Positions 38,207-47,175 of a stretch of DNA of 64,000 nt are shown piece by piece. The position numbers and the translations under genes are program-made. Source of the DNA: Ignavibacteriales bacterium. GTDB lineage: Bacteria > Bacteroidota > Ignavibacteria > Ignavibacteriales > Ignavibacteriaceae. Every line of letters begins with the position of its first letter. Positions within the stretch are counted from its first letter, which is position 1. The stretch is from assembly GCA_015709675.1 (NCBI GenBank), contig CP054182.1, positions 2,397,448 to 2,461,447 of the forward strand. Reading direction: 5' to 3'. The notes under the pieces were generated by a model, which worked only from the letters and a program-made list of their open reading frames with translations, did not search any database and was not told the DNA's origin.

Positions 38207-38758
38207 TTATTTCTGCTGTGGAACCGGATGTTTAATTAATTCCCAGGCCTCTTTCATATCTCTTGCGACATAAGTCGGGCTTTCGGAATTATGGCATGTT
38301 ACGCAATATTTTTCAAGATCTTCATAGATTACCAGACCATTTTCGATTGAGAGCTGTCTGTCTTTCATGACTTTCATATCCTTGTAACCTGAACCAGGAC
38401 CGTGGCAGGTTTCGCACTGAACGCCCTCTTCAATTTTAAACTTTTTGCCAAGTTTTGCCGGTTCAACATTATAACCGGAAGCATGGCATTTCAGGCAGTT
38501 TTCGGTTTTTGCCGCCGGAGTTTCAAATCCGAGATCTTTTGCTATTTTATCAGCTTCAGGGGTAAGGAGGGTGTTGTATGCATTGGCATGTTTGCTGTTT
38601 TTCCATATTTCGAGCTGTTTGCCCTGCTTTTCTGTTTTATGACAGGGAGCGCAGGCGTCTACGCCGATATACGTAAATTCTTGTTTATCCTGCGCGAAAA
38701 CATCTCCGGCCGAATAAAGAAAAAAAACAGCGATCAGTGAAAAAAATAACGTTTTCAT
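38207..38758 (-). CDS. Four-haem cytochrome c554-like protein
   Basis: The start at 38758 gives 183 residues with a signal peptide (MKTLFFSLIAVFFLYSAGDVFA) and is preceded by GAGGAAAA; an ATG 17 codons earlier lacks this. Four CXXCH motifs are present: CAPCH, CLKCH, CETCH and CVTCH, with the cytochrome c554-like segments WKNSKHANAYNTL and VQCETCHGPGSGY. It is probably a soluble periplasmic carrier that passes electrons between the inner membrane and the outer-membrane complex. It is the first gene of the cytochrome operon. Confidence 0.9.
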   Translation of the reverse strand: MKTLFFSLIAVFFLYSAGDVFAQDKQEFTYIGVDACAPCHKTEKQGKQLEIWKNSKHANAYNTLLTPEADKIAKDLGFETPAAKTENCLKCHASGYNVEPAKLGKKFKIEEGVQCETCHGPGSGYKDMKVMKDRQLSIENGLVIYEDLEKYCVTCHNSESPTYVARDMKEAWELIKHPVPQQK

Positions 38759-38999
38759 GTTTTTTCCTCGGTTAATGATTTCTTTTGGGTAAATGACTTC
38801 AAATTTCATTCCAAAGATGCCCCATTCTTACCGTGATTTTATTCCGTTTCCTGCATTTTTAGGGCATTTTTTGGTGTACTTAGTGCTGGAAATTGTTAAA
38901 ATGAAGAAAATAAGAAGTATTCTTTTTATTGGGAATCCCTTTTCCGTCAGGGAATTTTACCGCTTATTTAATTTATTCAGTAGTCTGGCAGGATATACA

Positions 39000-39007
39000 T
39001 AATTTTG
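39000..39007 (+). promoter_or_regulatory. Possible -7 element upstream of the ABC-2 exporter
   Basis: TAATTTTG is an exact TAnnTTTG match 25 bases before the TTG start of the ABC gene. No TTG is found at the 20-base distance seen elsewhere, so this is a weak call. Confidence 0.25.
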
Positions 39008-39031
39008 TGGCAAAAAATCTGAGGAACTTTC

Positions 39032-39958
39032 TTGAATTCACTTGAAACAGTAAACCTTGTAAAACAATTTGGCAAAATCCGGGCTGTGGATGATGTCTCT
39101 TTTTCGGTTCCGGATAACCGGATTTTTGGGTTAATTGGCCGAAATGGTGCCGGTAAAACCACAACAATCAGAATGATCATGAATATCATTGCCCCTGACA
39201 GTGGAGAGGTTTTTTATAAAGGAGAAAAAATCGGAGAAAAATTCCGGTCTCTGGTCGGGTACCTGCCCGAGGAGCGGGGACTTTACAAAAAAATGAAGGT
39301 ATTTGACATAATCAGCTTTTTCGCTGATGTGAAAGGGAAATCGCCTGCCCAGGTGAAAGGGAGAGCGGAATATTATCTGAAAAAATTTGAACTTTTTGAC
39401 CGCAGGTTTAGTAAGGTGGATGAACTTTCGAAAGGAAACCAGCAAAAAGTTCAGTTTATTAGTACGATCATCCACGATCCTGATTTTATCATTTTAGATG
39501 AGCCGTTTTCAGGCCTTGATCCCGTTAATACAGAATTGTTAAAAGAGATCATTCTTGAGTTAAAATCGGAAGGAAAAATCATTATACTCTCGACCCATCT
39601 CATGGATTTTGCCGAGAAACTGTGTGATGACATTGTGCTTATAAATCATGGTAAAGTAGTTCTTTCAGGTACATTGCAGGACCTTAAAAGCCGGTTTGCA
39701 GGGGATGTGGCACTTCTTGAAACAAACGATGACGTGCAATTTCTGACAGAATCTGAGTTTGTTGAGAGGGTTGGCAGAAACGGAAATCAGTATTCAGTAA
39801 GACTGAAGAACCGCGAATATGCTCATAACCTGTTGGCCGAACTGTTGAACCGCGAAATCCAGATACAGCGGTATGCAGTAAATGATATCAGTCTTCATGA
39901 AATATTTATTCAGGTTGCGGGCAATGAGAACGGAAAATCAAACGGAGGTGGAAAATGA
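39032..39958 (+). CDS. ABC-2 type exporter ATP-binding protein (NatA-like)
   Basis: The 308-residue ATPase has all motifs intact: Walker A GRNGAGKTTT, signature LSKGNQQKVQF, Walker B FIILDEPFSGLDP and switch His in ILSTHLMDFAEKLC. A C-terminal extension of about 90 residues follows, as in NatA/CcmA-type exporters. It provides the power for the permease encoded by the overlapping next gene. The TTG start is supported by GAGGA (39021-39025) six bases upstream. Substrate unknown; sodium or drug export are typical for the family. Confidence 0.92.
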   Translation: MNSLETVNLVKQFGKIRAVDDVSFSVPDNRIFGLIGRNGAGKTTTIRMIMNIIAPDSGEVFYKGEKIGEKFRSLVGYLPEERGLYKKMKVFDIISFFADVKGKSPAQVKGRAEYYLKKFELFDRRFSKVDELSKGNQQKVQFISTIIHDPDFIILDEPFSGLDPVNTELLKEIILELKSEGKIIILSTHLMDFAEKLCDDIVLINHGKVVLSGTLQDLKSRFAGDVALLETNDDVQFLTESEFVERVGRNGNQYSVRLKNREYAHNLLAELLNREIQIQRYAVNDISLHEIFIQVAGNENGKSNGGGK

Positions 39959-41217
39959 AAGGTATGAAAGCAATATTGCGCAGGGAACTGCGGGAAAAGC
40001 TCTTGTCAAAGAGTTTCATTACCATGACTCTCCTTATACCGCTTTTTATATTCGGCATTATGGCGCTTCAAACCTATATCATGACGTATGAAGATGATAA
40101 AAATGTTGTGCTCATTCTTGCCTCCGAATCTGATCAGCTCCTGCAGGAACTAAAAAAGGAATTTTCAGAACAGGAATATGTAAAAAACGGTTTTTATCTT
40201 CTCAGGTATGAACATCTGAACGGTATCACCAAGGATGAATCTCTCGAAAAGTTTAAAAAAGATATAACAAAAGAGGTAGTAACAGGGTATTTTTACCTGC
40301 CTGAGAAAGCACTTAGTGATAAATCAATAACGTATTACTCATTGAATCCTAATAACAGAACGATTTTTTCGAAAGTACGGGATCAGATAAATAAGGTGCT
40401 GATGGATATGTACTTCAGGGATAAGCAGCTTTCGGAAGAGGAATTATTCTTTGCTAAGAAATGGGTTGATATTAAAGGCATGAGGGTTGGACTTGATGAA
40501 AGCATCGAGGAGGAAAGCTACGGAAATTCAGTTGTTGCATTCCTTTTTTCGTTCCTTTTATATATGAGCCTGCTCATGAGCGGTACGATCATGATGAAAT
40601 CAGTGCTTGAAGAAAAAAGCAACCGTATAGTTGAAGTACTTCTTTCATCAATCAGACCGATAGACATGATGGGAGGGAAAATTCTGGGTACAGCTATCAC
40701 AGGTGTAATCCAGATGACGGTATGGCTTTCGCCGCTGATGATTTTGCTCGGTACAAACTGGTTCACCCTGCCCGAAAATTTTGAGCTGCAGCTTGACGGT
40801 ATGATGGTCGTCTATTTCCTTTTCAACTTTTTCATAGCATTGGTAACTTTTCTGGCATTATTTGCGGCAGTGGGCGCCATGTTTGATAATGATCAGGATG
40901 CCCAGAACGGGATGTGGCCGGTAATGATGCTAATTATGATTCCCTTTTTTATAGCTCTGGGAATGCAGGGGAATCCTGGCAATGAACTGGCGCGAATTGC
41001 ATCAATGCTTCCGTTTGCCTCATTTATCGTAATGCCGGCCAGAGCCAGCGTAATTGACGTACCTGCATGGCAGTTCATACTTTCCAATGTTGTAGGTCTG
41101 GGTACTTTGCTGCTGATGTTCCCTCTGTCTGCCAAAATCTACCGCACAGGTATCTTAATGACAGGTAAGAAACCAACCTGGGGAGAAATTGTCAAATGGC
41201 TCAAATATAAAAATTAA
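39955..41217 (+). CDS. ABC-2 type exporter permease (NatB-like)
   Basis: The 420-residue protein has one N-terminal TM helix, a large extracytoplasmic domain (about 45-180) and a block of about five TM helices (about 185-405). The segment MMKSVLEEKSNRIVEVLLSSIRPIDMMGGKILG is the ABC-2 permease landmark that precedes the last helices. It overlaps the ATPase gene by four bases (ATGA). The pair forms a two-component exporter of unknown substrate. A strong terminator follows directly. Confidence 0.92.
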   Translation: MKGMKAILRRELREKLLSKSFITMTLLIPLFIFGIMALQTYIMTYEDDKNVVLILASESDQLLQELKKEFSEQEYVKNGFYLLRYEHLNGITKDESLEKFKKDITKEVVTGYFYLPEKALSDKSITYYSLNPNNRTIFSKVRDQINKVLMDMYFRDKQLSEEELFFAKKWVDIKGMRVGLDESIEEESYGNSVVAFLFSFLLYMSLLMSGTIMMKSVLEEKSNRIVEVLLSSIRPIDMMGGKILGTAITGVIQMTVWLSPLMILLGTNWFTLPENFELQLDGMMVVYFLFNFFIALVTFLALFAAVGAMFDNDQDAQNGMWPVMMLIMIPFFIALGMQGNPGNELARIASMLPFASFIVMPARASVIDVPAWQFILSNVVGLGTLLLMFPLSAKIYRTGILMTGKKPTWGEIVKWLKYKN

Positions 41218-41220
41218 TTG

Positions 41221-41248
41221 AAAAAAGCCCGGTTCGCCGGGCTTTTTT
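41221..41248 (+). terminator. Intrinsic terminator with UUCG loop
   Basis: A 12-bp perfect stem AAAAAAGCCCGG/CCGGGCTTTTTT encloses the stable tetraloop TTCG (41233-41236), four bases after the exporter stop, with a T run. Confidence 0.95.
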
Positions 41249-41353
41249 ATTATCGGATTTTCTGCTGTCATCCCTCCGATTTTAATCCGGAATTACAGGA
41301 TTTCTTAGTAAATTTTACGGTGATTCCTTTTTAAAATTAACTTTTTACCTAAT

Positions 41354-41806
41354 ATGATAGCAGATACGATTACAAATTCACAAATATATTATCCTATACA
41401 CTTTGGTTTCAGCACAGTGTTCGAATTCCTTAACAGCAATGATGTCTCCTGCCTTGAAGAGGGGAGATACGAACTGGATGGGGAAGATGTTTATCTGATT
41501 GTCTCTTTTTATAAAACAAGAGATTTAAAGCCTGACGGCTGGGAGGCCCACCGAAAATATATTGACATTCAGCTTCTTCTTGAAGGAGAAGAGAATATAT
41601 ACTATAGACCCGTTTCATCGCTTGAAGTGGCTGCGGAATATGATTATGAGAAAGATTATATAAAGCTTAAAGGGGAGGGGAGTGTTCTGCCTCTCACACC
41701 AGGAAATTTTATGATTTTTTTCCCTGGTGACGGCCATCAGCCGGGCATTAAAACCGGCAGCGATGCAATGCATGTAAAGAAATTTGTATTTAAGGTGAAG
41801 GTTTAA
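41354..41806 (+). CDS. YhcH/YjgK/YiaL family protein
   Basis: The 150-residue single-domain protein has the family motifs GWEAHRKYIDIQLLLEGEE, YDYEKDYI and FFPGDGHQPGI, with the His/Glu/Asp residues that form a metal site in the cupin-like fold. Members occur in sialic-acid and amino-sugar loci, and one has been linked to sialic acid anomerisation. A NanE-type gene lies 15 kb away in this window, so a sugar role is plausible. It is followed 13 bases later by a metallopeptidase gene. Confidence 0.88.
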   Translation: MIADTITNSQIYYPIHFGFSTVFEFLNSNDVSCLEEGRYELDGEDVYLIVSFYKTRDLKPDGWEAHRKYIDIQLLLEGEENIYYRPVSSLEVAAEYDYEKDYIKLKGEGSVLPLTPGNFMIFFPGDGHQPGIKTGSDAMHVKKFVFKVKV

Positions 41807-41819
41807 CAGGTTCACAGCA

Positions 41820-43478
41820 TTGGTTAAAAATCACGTCACCCCCTGCGAGAAATCAGGACTCAAAAAAACTGCAAGTTATAATGAGACGATTACTTATTAT
41901 AAAAATCTGTGTAAACACAATCCCTCTCTCACACTTTCATATTTCGGAAAATCTGAAAGCGGAGTCAGGCTTCCGGTAGTGACACTGACGGATAGCAGTG
42001 TAAACGAAAAATTTGTGGTACTGATCCAGAATTGTATTCATCCTGGTGAGCCTGAGGGGAATGATGCAACCATGATGCTTGTAAGAGAATTGCTTGCTTC
42101 CGAAAACAGTTCAGAATTGCTCCGCCGCTTAAAAATCGTTATTATCCCGATTCTGAATGTGGACGGGCATAAAAGGACTGGCAAATATAACCGTATTAAT
42201 CAAAAGGGACCTCTTTTTCAGGGATGGCGCACAAACGCCAGGAATCTTAATCTGAACAGGGATTATCTTAAGGCTGATTCTGAAGAGATTAAATCGTTCT
42301 TAAAATTGATTACACAGCTCAAGCCGGATATTTTTGTTGATAATCATACAACAAACGGGCTTGATTATCAGTATCACATTACCTATTCCATCGAAAAGGA
42401 ACCAGTCTTATCTGAGGTATTATCCGGGTTTGCTCATCAGTCGTTTCTGCCATATATTCAGCAGCGATTAACAGCAGCGGGATTTAAGCATACTCATTAT
42501 ATCGAACTTGCCGGACGGGAACTTGAAGATGGCCTTCAGCGGATAGCCGGTATGCCCCGCTTTTCAACGGGATATATGGCAATTAGAAACAGGATTGGCT
42601 TGCTGGTTGAAACTCATTCACTGAAACCGTTTGATAACCGGGTTGCATCTACTCTCGAAATTAACAGAGCTGTTATTGATTTCATTTCGGAAAACAGCCA
42701 TGTGATAAAAAAACTGAATACACTGTCCGAACAGAAGGAAGAAGAAAAGTTAATCAATAAAAAAGAGGAATTTGCTGTTGATTGGATACCTTCAGAACAG
42801 AGTGTTGCAGAGTCTTTTGCATCAGTTATGCATACTTCCGCACTGAGTGATATTACAGGATCGGAAGTGAAAAGATATACCGCTCAGCCGGCTGAAGTTA
42901 TGGTTCCTGTATATAAGGAAGAAAAAATAATAAGCGAAATACGGCTGCCTGAGTATTATCTGATTCCTGCTGCTTTCCGCGAGATTCATTTTCTTCTGAA
43001 ACTCCACGGATTTGTGGCAAAAAAAATGCCGCTGAAAAACAGGGTGATTACAAGATTCAGAATTACTTCTTATGCATTCGAAACCAAGCCGTATGAGGGC
43101 AGATTCCGCCTGTCCGATTTTACCTGTTTACCTGAAGAGAAGCAGTGGTATGAACAGGGAGAATATCTTGCATACAGTACGAAACAGAATAATCCGCGAA
43201 TTCTTGGTTTTCTTCTTGATCCCCGTTCGCCGGACTCTCTTTTTCAGTGGGGATTCTTCAACGGTATTTTCGAAAGAAAAGAATACGCGGAGGATTTTGT
43301 TTTTGAACCCATTGCCAAAAAAATGCTCAAACAGAATCCGCTTTTGAGGGAAGAATTCCTCCAGCTTCTGGAGATTGAAGAATTTAGAAATAATCCTTCT
43401 GAACGGCTTGATTTTTTTTACAAGAATTCCCCATATTTTGATAAAAGAGAGGGGATTTATCCGGTTTTCTTTTTATAA
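41820..43478 (+). CDS. M14-family zinc metallocarboxypeptidase
   Basis: The 552-residue protein has an M14 core in its first half: the zinc motif IHPGEPEGND (His74, Glu77), substrate-binding RNLNLNRDY, a second His in DNHTTNGLDYQYH and the catalytic Glu in GLLVETHSLK. The second half (about 300-552) is a long extension without clear motifs. No signal peptide is visible, so it may be cytosolic, although a missed upstream start cannot be excluded. It starts at TTG 41820, just after the YhcH gene. M14 enzymes remove C-terminal amino acids from peptides; substrate unknown. Confidence 0.85.
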   Translation: MVKNHVTPCEKSGLKKTASYNETITYYKNLCKHNPSLTLSYFGKSESGVRLPVVTLTDSSVNEKFVVLIQNCIHPGEPEGNDATMMLVRELLASENSSELLRRLKIVIIPILNVDGHKRTGKYNRINQKGPLFQGWRTNARNLNLNRDYLKADSEEIKSFLKLITQLKPDIFVDNHTTNGLDYQYHITYSIEKEPVLSEVLSGFAHQSFLPYIQQRLTAAGFKHTHYIELAGRELEDGLQRIAGMPRFSTGYMAIRNRIGLLVETHSLKPFDNRVASTLEINRAVIDFISENSHVIKKLNTLSEQKEEEKLINKKEEFAVDWIPSEQSVAESFASVMHTSALSDITGSEVKRYTAQPAEVMVPVYKEEKIISEIRLPEYYLIPAAFREIHFLLKLHGFVAKKMPLKNRVITRFRITSYAFETKPYEGRFRLSDFTCLPEEKQWYEQGEYLAYSTKQNNPRILGFLLDPRSPDSLFQWGFFNGIFERKEYAEDFVFEPIAKKMLKQNPLLREEFLQLLEIEEFRNNPSERLDFFYKNSPYFDKREGIYPVFFL

Positions 43479-43596
43479 AAAAAGTCGGCAAATTTAGTCA
43501 AGTTTTCGAATATTTGTAAATCTATTAGTGAAAGACTGAATAAAATTAGGATATAGCAATTCAGGACTGCAAATTATTTAGCTGTTGAATGGGAAG

Positions 43597-43628
43597 TTTG
43601 TTTTTAATTCGGTGGCTGTGTAGTTTTG
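43597..43628 (+). promoter_or_regulatory. Promoter candidate for the tyrosine degradation genes
   Basis: TTTG (43597-43600), 20 bases, then TAGTTTTG (43621-43628). This is an exact Bacteroidota-type -33/-7 pair, 37 bases before the chosen hppD start. Confidence 0.6.
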
Positions 43629-43664
43629 CACAATCATTATTCAAAATCTTACCGGAGTTATTTC

Positions 43665-44780
43665 ATGTCACAGGAGTTAGGTGTCAGAGGATACCATTAT
43701 ATTGAGTTCTACGTCGGATCCGCCAAAATGTGGGCTTTCTGGCTGGCAAAGACTTTTTCATTCAAGATCGTAGGCTACTCGGGAGCAGAAACCGGAAATA
43801 AGGAGAAGGTTTCTTACTATCTGGAGAAAAACTCCATGAAGTTCGTAATCTCATCATTTCTCAAACCTACCAATTATGATATCGCGTATTTTGTTCAGCG
43901 GCATGGAGACGGTGTAAAAAGATGGTCTCTTGAAGTTGATGATGTTAAAAAGGCATATGAGACAGCCATCGCAAACGGAGGTATTCCATCACGCACTCCT
44001 AAGAAATATGAGAATGAGCAGGGTTATGTTGAAGAAGCTGCTATCAGACTTTATGATGATGCGGAAATCTGTTTCTTTAACGGGGACAATTATAAAGGAA
44101 TCTTCCGTCCGGGATTTATTGCTCCTATCCAGAAAATTAACATTGAAACAGAAGACACCGGACTGCTGAAGGTTGATCACGTTGTGGGAAATGTACGTGA
44201 AAACGAAATGGATCTCTGGGTAAATTATATGAATAAAGCGCTCAATCTTGAAACCTTCCTTGAATTTGGTCCCGGAGATATATCCACAAAATATTCTGCT
44301 CTTCTTTCGAAGGTTGTACGTTCAAGAGATAAAAAAATCCGCAATCCCATCAATGAGCCGTATGAGGGCGTTAAGAAATCTCAGATTGAAGAATATATTG
44401 ATGAATATACCGGTTCTGGTATTCAGCATATTGCTATTACAACCGATGATATTATCAAAACAATTTCTACGATGAGAAAAAATGGTGTGGAGTTTCTTTC
44501 TACTCCTCCTGATACCTATTATCAGATGATTCGTGAAAGAGGTATCCAGATTGACGAAGATATTGATAGACTGAAGGAACTCGGAATTCTGATTGATATC
44601 GAAGGTCAGGGATATCTGCTTCAGTTGTTTACAAAACCGATCGGGGACCGCCCGACATTTTTCTTTGAGATCATTCAGAGATGTAAAGGAAGTGAAGGAT
44701 TCGGACAAGGTAACTTCCAGGCACTTTTTGAATCAATTGAGCGAGATCAGATTTTACGCGGCAATTTTGATAAAGAATAA
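43665..44780 (+). CDS. hppD: 4-hydroxyphenylpyruvate dioxygenase
   Basis: The 371-residue enzyme has two glyoxalase-like halves. The iron ligands are His172 (VDHVVGNV), His255 (GIQHIAITT) and Glu335 (FFEIIQR); GQGNFQALFESIE closes the active site at the C-terminus. It converts 4-hydroxyphenylpyruvate to homogentisate with O2 in the cytosol. The ATG at 43665 is preferred over one 13 codons earlier because it has CGGAG upstream and begins at the conserved ELGVRGYHYIEFYVG segment. A terminator-like hairpin separates it from hmgA. Confidence 0.97.
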   Translation: MSQELGVRGYHYIEFYVGSAKMWAFWLAKTFSFKIVGYSGAETGNKEKVSYYLEKNSMKFVISSFLKPTNYDIAYFVQRHGDGVKRWSLEVDDVKKAYETAIANGGIPSRTPKKYENEQGYVEEAAIRLYDDAEICFFNGDNYKGIFRPGFIAPIQKINIETEDTGLLKVDHVVGNVRENEMDLWVNYMNKALNLETFLEFGPGDISTKYSALLSKVVRSRDKKIRNPINEPYEGVKKSQIEEYIDEYTGSGIQHIAITTDDIIKTISTMRKNGVEFLSTPPDTYYQMIRERGIQIDEDIDRLKELGILIDIEGQGYLLQLFTKPIGDRPTFFFEIIQRCKGSEGFGQGNFQALFESIERDQILRGNFDKE

Positions 44781-44795
44781 TTAGTGAAATACCGG

Positions 44796-44828
44796 CAGGC
44801 GGCTTGTTGCCGCCTGTATTATTTTTTT
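44796..44828 (+). terminator. Intrinsic terminator or attenuator between hppD and hmgA
   Basis: CAGGCGGC (44796-44803) pairs with GCCGCCTG (44809-44816) around a five-base loop and is followed by TATTATTTTTTT. This lies inside an otherwise functional pathway cluster, so it may only partly reduce downstream transcription. Confidence 0.75.
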
Positions 44829-44858
44829 GAACATTTAAGATAGAAGAGGACTGAGACG

Positions 44859-46022
44859 ATGCCATATTACGTGAGATTAGGTAAGGTTCCCCCGAAGCGC
44901 CATATCACCTTTTATAAGGAAGACGGTAAATCCCTTTATCGTGAAGAATTGTTCGGTACAAAGGGTTTTTCTGGTATTTATTCAAATAAATACCATTTAT
45001 ATATGCCTCCGCAGGTTGAAGAAATAAAAGAAATATTCCCCGATAAATCACCTGACTGGAATGATGCTCCATTGCAGTATTATCATTTCAAAACAGGCAA
45101 GAAACACACAGGAGGTAATTATATCACTTCCAGACAGGAATATCTCCGCAATAACAATTGTGTTATCTCTACCGCAAAGGTAACTGAGGATACAGATTTG
45201 TTCTTTAGAAACAGCCACATGCACGAGATGATATTTGTCCATCACGGAAGCGGTCATTTCCTTTCAGAGTATGGTGATCTGCCCTTCACTCAATGGGATT
45301 ATATCATTGTTCCCAAGGGAACAACGTATCAGATGAAGTTTGACAGCCTGTCAGATGTGCGTCTGCTTATAACGGAATCATCAACTCCTTATGATATACC
45401 CCGCCATTTCAGAAATGAATACGGCCAGTTGACAGAAGAAGCGCCCTATTATGAACGGGATTTCAAACCTCCGGTATCGCTTGAACCGGTTGACCAGATC
45501 GGGTCGTTTAACCTGATTCTTAAACTGCGCGGCAGATATTTTGAATATACTGTTCCTCATCATCCGTTTGATGTTGTCGGGTGGGATGGATTCCTTTATC
45601 CCTACACCTTTAATATAAAAGAGTATGCCCCTAAGGTAGGTAAAATACACTTGCCTCCTCCGGTACATCTGGTATTTACTACGGAGCATTTTGTGGTCTG
45701 TAACTTTGTACCGCGGTTGTTTGATTTCCATCCGCAGGCTATTCCTGCCCCGTATTTCCACAGCAATGTTGACAGTGACGAAGTACTGTATTATGTGCAT
45801 GGAGACTTCATGAGCCGTTCAGGCGTTGAAGAAGGCTCTGTTACGCTTCATCCGATGGGAATTCCCCATGGTCCTCAGCCCGGAAGAACGGAAGCTTCTA
45901 TTGGCAAGAAAGAAGCAGAAGAGTATGCCGTCATGATTGATACCTTTGAGCCCCTTAATCTGACGTTGAATGTTAAGGCGACAAAGGTTGCTGATTACGA
46001 ACATTCCTGGCTGGAGCACTGA
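44859..46022 (+). CDS. hmgA: Homogentisate 1,2-dioxygenase
   Basis: The 387-residue cupin-fold enzyme has the homogentisate dioxygenase landmarks HEMIFVHHGSGHFLSEYG, PFDVVGWDGFLYPYTFNI, PAPYFHSNVDSDEVLYYVHG and LHPMGIPHGPQPGR, which supply the His/Glu iron ligands. It opens the homogentisate ring to maleylacetoacetate using O2. An AGAGGA site lies upstream of the ATG. Its stop codon overlaps the start of the aminotransferase gene (TGATG). It is shorter than the eukaryotic enzyme, as is usual for this bacterial type. Confidence 0.97.
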   Translation: MPYYVRLGKVPPKRHITFYKEDGKSLYREELFGTKGFSGIYSNKYHLYMPPQVEEIKEIFPDKSPDWNDAPLQYYHFKTGKKHTGGNYITSRQEYLRNNNCVISTAKVTEDTDLFFRNSHMHEMIFVHHGSGHFLSEYGDLPFTQWDYIIVPKGTTYQMKFDSLSDVRLLITESSTPYDIPRHFRNEYGQLTEEAPYYERDFKPPVSLEPVDQIGSFNLILKLRGRYFEYTVPHHPFDVVGWDGFLYPYTFNIKEYAPKVGKIHLPPPVHLVFTTEHFVVCNFVPRLFDFHPQAIPAPYFHSNVDSDEVLYYVHGDFMSRSGVEEGSVTLHPMGIPHGPQPGRTEASIGKKEAEEYAVMIDTFEPLNLTLNVKATKVADYEHSWLEH

Positions 46023-47137
46023 TGGTTTTCGTTCCGGAATTCATCAGGAATCTGAGCCCCTACAAAGCAGGCAAACCCATTGATGAACTTGCGCGTGAGA
46101 AGGGACTCACGCGCATTGTTAAACTTGCGTCAAATGAAAACCCGCTTGGCCCTTCTCCCAAAGCGCTTGATGCTATGAAGACAGTCACAGGCGAACTTCA
46201 CAGATATACTGATCCTTCCTGTTACCGGCTTACTCATGCAGTATCTGCGAAATATAATCAGCCGGCAGACAGGGTATTCGCTGCGGCTGGCTCTGATGCC
46301 ATTCTACAATATATCATAAGCACATTTTCTGAACCTGGTGATGAAGTCTTGACTTCGGAAGGAACTTTTATTGGCTGGTTTGTAAACGTGAATAAATATG
46401 ACAGAAAATCAGTTACCGTTCCCCAGAGGGAGTACAGGTATGATCTGAAGACGATGGCTGATGCAATTACCAGTCAGACAAAAATTATATATCTGGCCAA
46501 TCCGAATAATCCGACTGGTACGATTTTTACGAAAAACGAGTTCGAGTATTTTCTTGCAAAAGTACCGGATGATATACTCATCATCTATGATGAGGCCTAT
46601 ACTGTCTATTCTGAGCATAACCCTGAATATCCGCGAGGACTGGATTATAAACTGAATAATCTGATTGTGCTCAGGACATTTTCTAAAGCTTATGGACTTG
46701 CGGGGCTGAGGATTGGAATCGCTTTTGGTCATCCCTCGGTTATTCGCGAACTGTATAAAGTTAAACTTCCGTTTGAACCTAATCTGCTGGCGCAGGAAGC
46801 AGCAATTGCGTCCTTAGGTGATGACGAGTTTATTCAAAAAACTGTTGAGCTGAACCGCCGTTCCCTCCGGATTCTTGAAGAAACTGCCGATCAGCTTGGA
46901 ATAAACAGAACTGAATCCGCAGCTAATTTTTTCATGCTTCTTTTTGATGATACCGAAACGGCTTTTGAATTTCATGAAGAATGCCTGGCCAGCGGACTCA
47001 TCCTCAGACCACTTGGCTCATTCGGTTTCCCAAATGCAGTCAGGATAAATTCCGGAACGGATGAAGAAACTGCTTTTGCGGCGGATGTACTTAAAAGGGT
47101 TTATAAGAAAGTGATTGCTGATAAAATCAGCGTTTAA
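46022..47137 (+). CDS. HisC-type PLP aminotransferase, probably aromatic
   Basis: The 371-residue class I/II aminotransferase resembles histidinol-phosphate aminotransferase: KLASNENPLGPSPKAL, YLANPNNPTGT, the PLP-lysine motif RTFSKAYGLAGLRIG and SGLILRPLGSFGFPNAVRI. HisC-type enzymes often accept aromatic amino acids. Translational overlap with hmgA and the following fumarylacetoacetase gene make tyrosine transamination to 4-hydroxyphenylpyruvate the likely role, rather than histidine synthesis; no his genes are nearby. This role is inferred from context. Confidence 0.85.
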   Translation: MVFVPEFIRNLSPYKAGKPIDELAREKGLTRIVKLASNENPLGPSPKALDAMKTVTGELHRYTDPSCYRLTHAVSAKYNQPADRVFAAAGSDAILQYIISTFSEPGDEVLTSEGTFIGWFVNVNKYDRKSVTVPQREYRYDLKTMADAITSQTKIIYLANPNNPTGTIFTKNEFEYFLAKVPDDILIIYDEAYTVYSEHNPEYPRGLDYKLNNLIVLRTFSKAYGLAGLRIGIAFGHPSVIRELYKVKLPFEPNLLAQEAAIASLGDDEFIQKTVELNRRSLRILEETADQLGINRTESAANFFMLLFDDTETAFEFHEECLASGLILRPLGSFGFPNAVRINSGTDEETAFAADVLKRVYKKVIADKISV

Positions 47138-47175
47138 TGCAGTCTGTTATCAGCATCAAATAATATGGAGTTGAA

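Noticed and set aside
38812-38819. CATCTTTG on the minus strand as -7 element of the cytochrome operon
   Set aside because: One mismatch to TAnnTTTG and no TTG at the 20-base spacing.
46022-47137. Histidine biosynthesis hisC
   Set aside because: The family match is to HisC, but no other his gene is present and the gene is translationally coupled to hmgA, so an aromatic role is favoured.
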